From: Portulaca oleracea
Lineage: Eukaryota; Streptophyta; Magnoliopsida; Caryophyllales; Portulacaceae
NCBI GenBank assembly: GCA_029582165.1
Contig: CM055875.1
Location: 26,757,144 to 26,821,143, forward strand
Reading direction: 5' to 3'
DNA: 64,000 nt
A program made the translations under genes and the position numbers. Each line of letters opens with the position of its first letter. Within the stretch, counting starts at the first letter, position 1. Below, in pieces: positions 1 to 10,800 of this stretch. Under the pieces are notes generated by a model. That model searched no databases, was not told the DNA's origin, and saw only the letters and a program-made list of their open reading frames with translations.

Positions 1-145
1 AGTGAGAGGTGACAATAACTGACAATGGCAAACCCATGACAAGAATCATTCTAGCAAAGTCATATGACAGTTACCAATACCTCACAAAATGCAAGCATGC
101 ATAAAAAAAGCTAATTAAACAAGAGTCTTAGAAATAATATTTCCT

Positions 146-266
146 AGCAAAGCGTGGACGGCTCGTCAATGAGTTTTCTATCTATATTTGTTTTTTAGCT
201 TTCGGTTAATTTATTATGTCTGTGTGTTTGTGTGTTGTGTGGTCTACCTTGTCAAAAAAAATAAAT
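146..266 (+). mobile_element. 5'-truncated non-LTR retroposon with 13-bp TSD
   Basis: A 121-bp segment ends in an A-rich tail (an A8 run, then ataaat). It is bracketed by perfect 13-bp direct repeats AATAATATTTCCT at 133-145 and 267-279. That structure is the signature of target-primed reverse transcription by LINE machinery. The segment has no ORF and no recognisable pol III boxes, so a truncated LINE tail is more likely than a complete SINE. The family is not identified. Confidence 0.75.
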
Positions 267-365
267 AATAATATTTCCTTGTATAAAGCAAAAGAGAAGA
301 TAACATTCTCTTTTGTTGAGTTAGAAAAAGTCGTACGTTTAAAGCTTTTGCAACGGTGAAGCATA

Positions 366-721
366 AGGGCATGTTCGGCAAAATTAGTGTTTTAGATAGT
401 TGATAGCGGTTTATGTAGCGTGTAGCGGTTTAAGCAGCGGATAGTGTTATAAGTAGCGGATAGCGGATGACTGTTCAAATAAGAATTGCGTTCGATAAAT
501 TTAGCAGTTCAATTAACAAATTAATGTGAATTGACATAAAAGGGTATCAATAATTTCCAAAGATAAAATTTACGAAGGGTATTTTTTGACCAAAAAATAT
601 GAAACGCTACTTCAAACACTAAACGTTAACTTTATTAGCGTTTCACAAAATGCTCCTTAAAAAGTTAAACACTCCTTAAAACGCTAAACACTCCTCAAAA
701 CTCTATTGCCGAACACAACCT
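366..721. mobile_element. hAT-like MITE
   Basis: Imperfect terminal inverted repeats are visible: AGGGCATGTTCGGCAA at the left and TTGCCGAACACAACCT at the right. Inside is AT-rich sequence with short internal repeats (GTAGCG and TAGCGGAT on the left, AAACACTCCT and AACGCTAAAC on the right) and no coding capacity. I could not read a clean 8-bp TSD, so the superfamily is inferred from TIR style only. Confidence 0.55.
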
Positions 722-1844
722 AAGTAGTTTGAGATGGGGGATCATGCAACCTCTTACCCCATTCGCCAGTATCGATGCTCTCAAAACAATTTTACAAATT
801 CATCATAAAATTATGCAGTCGACGGTGGTACATGATAAATGAAAAATGAGTCCTCGCATTAGACAACCCAAACTAGCAATTTACATGAGTATGTAACTTA
901 TTTGTTCACTCAAATTTGTCTAGCCTAACTAAACCGACATCATAAACTTTTCGTCCAAATTCAAATTTAAACACTAATCTTTTCTAATTTCCATTAGCAG
1001 TTAGCCGAATCCATTTTGACTCAATCTCAAGCTTTGGAATCCAACCTAGAAAAAATAGATATATGACATTAATAACTCTCCTCATCTGAATTTCCTCATA
1101 AATTGATTTGATCAACATGACCCAAATTTTCGACAACATTAATGATGAGTCGTAATATTTCTTTATGTTAGATGGGAAAATATTTCCCATAAAAGGAGTT
1201 GAGAAATAAATTTTCCTACAAACTTTCCTAAAACTTTCAATGATTTCAAAAATTAACCCAACATTATAAAACATTCTTTCCCATAAAAAAATTTTCCGAA
1301 AAAATTTTTCCTAGAAAAGAACCAAACACACCATTACGATGAACAAATTTGTAAGTGGCTTATCTTTTCTTTGGAAAACAGAACGGTGGGTGGGAGGGGG
1401 GGGGGGAGCAGAAGAAATAAGAAGATATCAAATTCATTTTATGTACAATAATACAATATTTCAGTTTTTTCCTTTACTTTTTCATTTCTACTTTTTCTTT
1501 TTCTGATTGAATTGAATAATTCACTATTACAAAGGACGAGCAGAACATAAACATAGATGATGGGAACTAGTCTTAATCTACAGTATGTACAATGTGAACC
1601 ATAAGAATTGGAAACCAGCAGCACTTAATTTAGGCAGCAATGGCACAAAATAAATAAAATAAAATAAAAAAAAGAAGGAAATATACACCATCTTCCTGGT
1701 GAACCGGTCAACAGATGCACATATTGAACGGCTATGATGGAGAGAAGCAGAAAATACTGGGAATCATAGCCCTCCGTTTGACTGCCTTTGGGCCACATTT
1801 TTTCTGCAGTTGGCATGGGAATCATAGCCAACTGATGCGGCTTT
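722..1844. other. 3' flank of the ATG18 gene
   Basis: No convincing coding sequence. The proximal part (about 1,430-1,844) probably includes the 3' UTR of the minus-strand ATG18 gene. I cannot fix the poly(A) site. A G-rich run lies near 1,391-1,408. Confidence 0.4.
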
Positions 1845-4800
1845 TCATCCTACAAACAAGGTACACACACCACATTAATTCAACTCCTCTCGATTTCAAA
1901 CCTAAAATAACAGTTGGTAATACGAGAGTTTGAAAGCAAGAGAGCAACAATGAATTGCAGTTGACGACAAACATGCTCGGTTGAATCCTGGAGTTGATTT
2001 TGGATCAAATTCACCGTGACAACTGACGACAATCAACCAGGTGCTAACCCGTATGAAGCAATGTTTGGAGAGATCGAAATGCACGCAGTCTAGACAGCAA
2101 TGTCTCTATACCAATTCATTTGGGTTGAAGTACGAAACATGTTGCTAATTATGAGCATGAGAATTTTTGGCTCAAATAATTGGAAACAGGACACCACATA
2201 CATTCAGCACTGGTTTAAGTATGCAATGCTAATCTAAGCCAAGTGTAGTGAAAGTCCATGTATGGTGAGTAAAGAACATACCTTCTTCAGAGAATGCAAA
2301 TATGCCTCCAAGCATTTCATCATTCTCTCCATCCTCCTCGGATTTCTCTTTGTCACGGGGGCTGCTGCTACTATCTACATCAGTAACAGCTTCTGATGTT
2401 CCGTGGCTTCCATTAAGAGGGGCAGCTTTACAATATTCCTCTTGGAAGTAGCCCCCAAGATCAAGCCGGTCTTGAACAGAGCCCTCATCAACAACGTTCA
2501 TACTAAAATCAGAACGGTTGGAACCACCATTGGATGCATCACTGGTTTCAACACTGTTTGATGATTGGACTTCCTTTGGAATGGCTCCTTCAGTCAAAAC
2601 CGACGCATTCTTTAAAGAATATGGACTATTTACAATGCAACTCTTCTCTGCTGGAGAGGACTCCATGTTGGAATTGCCAGTTTTTAAGGATTTTCGGGTT
2701 AGTTGAGGTGGTGAAAATCTGGAAGGAAATTTCATCCCATTCTTCACATTCAAATTTGGCGTGGTGGTCAGATAAGGCTTAGTCATATCCATTTGTCCCT
2801 CTGATCAAAAGGCAGAAGGGAAAAATTTCAGACTAGGGAAGCAGTTAAAAGGAAGAAAAAATAACTTATTAGTTATCATAATACCATGTTGGAGTTGGAT
2901 GTTCTGGACCGACTGAGGGTAGAACACAGCACCAGATGAATGCTTCTCATCAGCAACACCAGTTTCAGAAGGTGAAGTCCGATGCCTTTCGCCAATGCTA
3001 CCCCTAGTATAATTATCAGCTTAAAAGTGGTTACTTTACGAGAGACATACAAACTCGAAAATAGTTTCACTTACTACAAGTACCATTTTTGATCAAATGG
3101 AATTTTTTTTAAGGGTCAACAAAAATGGATTGCAGACTCGTTATATGGGTGGACAGAAATATTGGACAGGCAGTTGCTTCACATTAAAGATAAGGGATCA
3201 TAAATAAACAATAAAGTAAACAAATAAATACAAGCAGGGTTCCACACCTATTGCTCCAACCAGGGTTCAAGTTTTGGAATTGATCAAAAACAGGCAACAA
3301 ATCCTTTCGCTTGATTTCAATCTCAAGAGAAGAAACCTTCTCAATTTCAATTTCTCCGCCAGTACCATCAGCAGAAGACATCTGCTTGTCAGAAGCCACA
3401 GGATTCATCGCAAAAAAATGAATCTACCAAAGAAATAATCAAATCGTTAAGCCAGTGGCCAGTCACAACTCAAGCAGGAAGCTCTCAACACATGAACATA
3501 GCAATAAAAATGTACCTTGGAATTATGCCAAGTGGGTATTCTGCCAGAGTCAATATGGACCTCCGCCTTGGAGAGATACAAGGTGGATCCATCATGGAGC
3601 TCCCCTTCCTTCCTAACACTGTCATTATTATCTTCAAAGTCAGAAGCATCCATGACAGTCTCTGAGGAATCTTCAACGCCAAAACTTATTCCCTTGATGC
3701 AGCCTTCCCTTTCTGGCCAATCCGTCCTTCGGCAAACATCCCACCACTGAACAGGCTCAGCCTTCACTCTTAACTCCTCATCTTGTATATGCACTAGTGA
3801 ACCTGATCCACTTCTTGAAGCCGTATCAGTTGTCTCCAAACCCATTGATGGGATTAATTCATATTGGATAACATGACCTGAAGGAGAGTAAACTAAAAGG
3901 TGCTCCAAGGCATTAGTCTTCAAGCAACCAGGCTGCAGGCCATTAGGCATTGAACAGTGGAAAACAGCAGAAACAGCAGCAGAGGGCATAGATGTCATTC
4001 CAGCTGCAGAAGATGCAGCACTGCTGACTGTGTTGAGCCACCCGGAGTTCCCCATCCTTACTCTACTGATCACAGACAGAGTAACTGGGGCTGGCGGAGA
4101 AGCAGAGAAAGACTGTTGATCTATGGTATATGATGAAGTAGACCACCATGGTAAAGACAGGACAGGTACGAAATTGGGCCCATCAGCATGAGAATTTTGA
4201 AGTTGAAGGCCAGAATCCCCTCCAAATGGGGACAAGACGTAAATGTGGCAAGTCCCTTTGGAAGAAACTATGGACACCCACTGACTGTACTGACTAAAGC
4301 AAATATCTTGAATTACCTGTGAGATAAAAGAGGCCATTGACACAGGGGAAGACCTCAGGCTAAAATAAAAGCACTCCACTCAGACAGTGATATACTTCAT
4401 TTTTATTTTTATTTTTATTTTTTTTGTTTTGGGGGGGGGGGGAGGATGTTGAGGTGCATACAATAAAATAATGATAGAAAACTGAGTTTAAAACTTACAG
4501 CTGAGGTTATGCCACGATGAAGCTTATATAGATGGACATGAGAAGAAGTCCAATTACTGTTCTGACTACCCGATCCATGTTGTGAGCAAGAGGGCATAAT
4601 CCGAAAGATGTTTACATTATTGCCATTTATTGACGCAGTTACCAAAAGGGTCCCACTTGGATCAAAACAGAGAGCAGAAATAGGACTCATATGGGCCCTG
4701 AAGTGGGCAATAACAGCTCTGGAGACAAAATCTTTAATGACAACCTTCAGTAGTAAGCAGAAAACATGAATCAGGCAAGCTTTTTTAAGCTCATAACAGG

Positions 4801-7800
4801 AAATGCAAAGGAAATAGATATAAAACTCATGATAAGCATGAGATCTTCTCATAAAGGCGATACAAAAATCAAGAACATCACTATCAAAATCAAGAAAGGG
4901 GAAAATAGAAATTAGTACTCACCATCCCTGCAGTATCCATCTCGGGTGAACTTGAAGACTTATTAGCTTTCCACCCAGAATTAGATGAAACAGGTGAACT
5001 AGGACCATCTGGAAGCAGTTCCTGATAGTACTTGGAAAGAGTCTTATAGCCCATATCCCCAAGGTTAATCAGACCAGTAGCTAACTGCTTGCTCGATTCC
5101 ATGGCATACCTAGCCACCAAGCTTCCACTACTAGGTGACGTTGAAGGGCTTACACCGGGAGATGGGGTCAGACTTTGAGGACTTAACCGCCCTGTGTTCG
5201 TTGACAATGGATTATTGGAAGCATATGCTAACCATCTTGGGCCTACATCCATAGGACCATAACCTATATTTATACCAACCATTCCATGTCCAGCAGTCGG
5301 AACATGATAAGTCAACACACTGAATTTGTTTTCAAGAGTGAGAGCGTCAAAACAATATATCTGCATATACACACAAACGCCGTCATTCAAAGTTCAAACT
5401 GACGTACAAGACTCGTATCTAACTGTGATTCTAGCCACAAAACAGGGGTAGGGTGGAGGGTGGACCAAAGAACCAAAGATTTAATAAAACACCCCAACCT
5501 ATGGCTCATAACAGATAGACCAGCTGCCAACAGCCTGCAAACAAACATGGTAAAGATACAGCACTGTGCCTAGTTAGCAATTGCTTGTTCTCTTCTAAAA
5601 TTGGATGTTATAGGAAACATTGTATTTATCCCTCTTCTACAAGTCCAACTATCGACTAGTTGTGAGCAGGCAGCAATAACAAGAACCTGGTTTGTCATAT
5701 GATCAAGCTGGAGAAACAATGCTAATGCTCACCTGTGAAGCAAGTCCAACAGCAACTATGCGAGGACTGCATCTAATTGTGTAGACAGCAGAGCGGAATC
5801 TCAGAATGTGAACATAGTTGTGAGACCTCAGTGAATAAAAACGAACGGCAGTAGAAGCATTGACAATATTCCCCGTCTGGGATTCACTGAAACCATCTCT
5901 CCTCCTAAGATTTGGATCTGGACTTTTTGTTTCATCACCTGCCGCAACTAATAGTAAAGGATGCAATGCCCTAAATCCTTCGCATTCTTGTGTTTTAGCT
6001 GGTAAAGGTTGCATCTGTAGAAATGTACATGGATCATCACGCTTCGAAACCAGCTCACTGACAGTTGAGGAATCATCAACATCAAGGACTTGAAACCCAT
6101 TAATATAACCAAGCAATAGAACCCGCTTGAAGGTAGATGGATTAAGTTCCAGCCTGTCAAAGCAAGCCCATAACACCTGTTTTACCAAGACAATCAAATC
6201 ACATCAGCCTAAGCAATCATACACTAGATATCAAGGGAATTAAAAGTAAAGTCAAATCGAAACAGAAACACATCCAACCTTCCCTCTAAGGAAGATGTAT
6301 GGAGAATGGAACATTGACTAATGGATACAAAGAACAGCAAGAACTCTGTCTCCTGTGACACTCTACAAATCGACATTTTCCTTCCATTAGTATCCCCAAA
6401 CAGGTCTCCTCTCCTCTCCACCTTCACTCTTGCATGGTCAGATGCATTCAGAGTGCATCCTGCTAAGGCAGGCTGTAGGGATATGATTAGTATCTCTGCT
6501 AGAAGTCTAAAATAGCATGTTGCTGCCACACTCCTATAACCGCTTAGAGGCTCTTTATCAAAACTTGTGTTAAGTGTATCACTATACTTATTTTGACTAT
6601 TTTTTCACTGCATTAGATTTGGTTATCAAAATGAGATTATTCAAAACTGTCGAGAGATTACCCAGTTTGATGCACTGAGGCACAGCTCCAGGTAGAGAAA
6701 ATTGTAGTTGAGTTCATGCATAAATTTGCATTTGCTCTTACAATATTAGAAATACAAGGGCCATAATGCCATTATTACAACACTAGAATAAAATAGCCAT
6801 CAAGAAAGAGAGAGAGATATTGAGAAAGATTAAAAGAAAGAAATCAACTAAATGCAAAGGTGTTGGTTCAAGAGATACGAAAGAACCAGATTACCCCCAC
6901 ATCTTATGATGCTGCTTGGTATCTGCACCACGCCTTCAAACCCATTTCCCCATACTTCTCTCTTTTTTCAAAGCCAATCCCAGCCCCACAATTTAGCCAT
7001 TCACTATCTATTCCCGAGAGCCATCTTGCCACTTGCCAGACTCCCTCCTCCAAGGCTTCTTCTCTCTCCACTGCCTTTGTTGCTCTGATCACTTACAACC
7101 TCTGCGTTACTCACCCGTAGTTACAGGATCTGGAAAGGTCAGATCACAGAACTGCTCAGATTGCAGAACAGGGATTGCCACCTACCCAACAATGAGAATG
7201 CTGGGTAATTTAGAATGTTTCTCTGGAACGAAATTTGTTCTTTCAGATTTCTACTTGTAAACTTAAAATTTACTTTTTCTAGGCAGTTCTCCCCATTGTA
7301 AATAGTTCAAAGATAGTATAATTTACGAAATTATTTAATATAAAGTCCTTAACAAATTATATTAGTTTCGGTATTTGAGTGGTTGAAAAATTTAAAATAC
7401 ACCAAAAACCTAAAACGGAATAAAAAAGAGTGAGTATATATCTTCACCTGGGCAACTGATCACATGAGCATGACACTTTCCTGAGCATGTGGGCATAGAT
7501 GGATATCAAGTATTGTTTTGGAAGACATCAAGTATTGTTTTAGCGGACCTCAAGTCTGCATGGCGAACATCAAGAATTGATGTCCCCTTGATGTACACCA
7601 TGCCAACTTGATGTCCATTAAAACAATAATTGATGTCCTCAAAAACAATACTTGATGTCCATGCTTGCTGACCAAAGTGTCATGCTCATATGATAAGTTC
7701 CCCTTCAGCTAGAGGAATAACAAGGAATCCAAAGGGGCAAAGACAACTACTAAATAGTTGTTTCCTGCCCTCATCACTCATCCTTTACAATTGTCTCTTT

Positions 7801-10800
7801 TTTTCATTCACCTCTTCCAAAGTTCAAGAAAGGAATATTTATATTACAATTTCTCTTACTCTTTTCTTTCTCGTTCCCATTCTCGCTTTTGTTCTTGTTC
7901 ATTCTTTCTTGTTCTATTCTTCTTCATCTCTCTTACTCTCCAGTTCAAGAGCTCGAAGCATAATCCGTGGCTGCTTAGAATTTTCCTCTCTCACTCTCTT
8001 TCTCTATTCTTTTTTTCGTTATCTCGCTTCATCTCTCTCGCTTTGTGGGACAAAAGCTCGAAGCTACCATGCAAGACTCCAGAACTCGAAATCTAGAAAA
8101 CTCAAGCTTAAGCTCCATTAGATTAAAAAAGCGCACAGGTCCCCGAGGCGCAAGATGCAAAGCGCAGAAAAAAGGTTCGCGCTTCACGCATGCGAGCGCA
8201 CCAAAGCACAGCTTTTTCCAAGTTGTATTTTAACGCAATAAGCCCAAAAAGGGCATCAAATAATGGGTTAGACACTAGTAATACGAAGAACAATCACGCA
8301 GATCGTCTTTAACATAAGATGTAACACCAAAATGTTCTTACAAAGAAATAGAACAAGCATAGTCACACGAGAAGAGAGGAAGAAGGGAAGGGAATCACAG
8401 TCTCGGGTTTCCTCACAGCCTCGATGGGGTTTTTAAAAATACACTAAGCATTTCATTTTTTTTTTTTTATGAGTTGAATAATAAAAACTCCATAAAGCGC
8501 ACTACAAGGCGCAACAGGCACGGAAGGGACGAAGCGCGCGCTTTCTGTGCTATAGCGCACGAGGCGCGCACTTCTTAAAACTAAGAGATCCATCAATTGT
8601 GAGAATGAATGTAGGACTCAACTAGGTTTTTCATTTTTTGGGTTACTTATTCCCCTTTTTCGTCCCTTTTGCTCTTGAAAGTCAATCGCCAAGTCTAAGA
8701 TCCAAAACGTGCCCCTGAACATCCCAGCATGAAAAAAGACGCACATTTTGAATCAAACGTTCCAAGACGCGGATTGACGCTAGAGATAGCATTCTTGACA
8801 ACTATGAAACTAGCATTACCATTAGACAGTCTTAAACTCAACCTTCATGCCAAAGTTATGCCAACAAGCCATCCTTATGGCAAATATGGTAGTGGTTATA
8901 GTGGGGATGGGCAGGGCAACATTGTTAAAGGGAGTACATATGGTAACAAATGGTGTTAGAGTATGAATGGTGATTGGTGGCGGTTATGGAATTGAAGGTT
9001 GTAGAGGTTTAGGTGGTCGCACCTTGTGAGCCTTGCATATAGAGGTGGTGTTAGTGGAATTGGAGCGGATACATGCTAGAGAGGCGCATCTTGGAGAAAA
9101 AGAAAAAGAGGCGAGGGCATGGAGGTACGGTTGGCGTGATGGAGGTGGATAAGGTCGTGACGAGTCATGAGCTAAAATGTAACATCTCCGTACATGGTTA
9201 AAGTTTGGCTTAAAAGGATTGACATGGCTACTCATATCATCAAGGTGCTCTTTCCATTTCGAAAGCTTATCCCTTAAGACCCACAATTAAGTGCGCTTCG
9301 CTGGGAATAGTCCCAAGATGGGTGACCTCCTAGGAAGTCAGTGTGTAAGCGAGGACGAAGCGCACTGAAAAGACTCGTAGTGATTTGTGGAGTCAATCGT
9401 CGATCCTTGAAGCAATTATCGATAACAAACGTGGCCAGGGAGGCACTGGAGTGTTACATAAAATAAGGAAGGACTAGGGAAGTTTATTACTTCTCTACTT
9501 ATTAAACACCCCCCCCCCCCAAAAAAAAAAGAATAAATAAATAAATAAACAATTTACCTCAACCAACAAAGATAATTAAACAATTTGAATCCTCTCCCCT
9601 CTTATATCAATCTCCTTAACTGCCTCACTAAATTCTTTCACAATTAATGGGTTAATGAATGGGTAGAAGATACCGAAGTCAAATACTAAAATGCTATCTA
9701 GAGAATGTTGTACAGGATTGATCTTAAAAGCTCAAATTATTGTTGTGTATGGTGTCAAAGTATTAGGTTCAGCAATACTATGCATCACTTTGGAAACATG
9801 AATCCATAAAATTGAAGGACAGGTGCTATTGCTTACCAAATGCATGCACTAGCGGATATTCATATTGATTTCTCCATAAACAAGCTACTAGAGCTAGCAA
9901 TCTCAACATTTTTAGTTGGCCTTTAGTCATCTATGACTTTTCTAGCTCTACAAGAAACTAGATGAACAATTCCTCCTGAGATTTACCCTTATAGGCTGAG
10001 GAAGTTTCTCAAATAAATGTTAGCAATACACAATGGAATGTTGAGTACGCATCTTGTGCATTGGGAAAAGGCATCCTGTCAACATGTTCTATGTTGCATT
10101 TCTGAGGCATACAAAATTAGATCTCGATGTCCCACATACTTAGAATAAAAGAGTGTAAAGTGCAAAAAAGCACAAAGGCTCTTGGAGCTCAAACTTTTTG
10201 GGTGCAAACAGTCCATGAGCTATGCACCACGTGCCCCAATAAAAAGCTCGAAAAAGCACAAAAAAGTATGGGCTTTTGGACAGGTCTGCGCTTTGATGTC
10301 AAAAAGTGCAACAGGTTGTGCCCCAGGCTTTTTTGGGCTTTGCCCGCCCCCGATGCACTTCTTTAGACTAAGCCTACATAAGACAGGCTATGGAGGATAA
10401 TCATGTTTATGAAGTGTCAAAACAATTGAGGTGCACTATTTCCTCAAAATCCTCAATATGAGGACAATATCTTAGATACTTGCTACTTCATAACAAAAGA
10501 AGTAGAAGACTCACTATTTAGGGATTTTGCTTTAGCGATTCCATTGTTTTTCATATATGTTTAGAAACAGATGAGTCATCCACTCATATCAATTGTCACT
10601 TGTAGGTCAAAGAAATTTTAACAACGAAAGTTAAATACATGAAGGCACTTAGAATAGCCCATTATGAAGACAAAGTTCAATCTAGTTGATTGGGAAATGG
10701 AATCTAGTCTCCAAAAAACAAGGGTAGGAGGACGATAGGACTAAGCAGCTATGCATGCATGTATTGGTGTTTTGCAATAAATCTTCCATCCAACTCTTTA

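Noticed and set aside
9286..9346. A functional 5S rRNA gene
   Set aside because: Only the internal-promoter half matches, with diverged bases. It lies inside a TSD-flanked LTR, so it is a Cassandra component.
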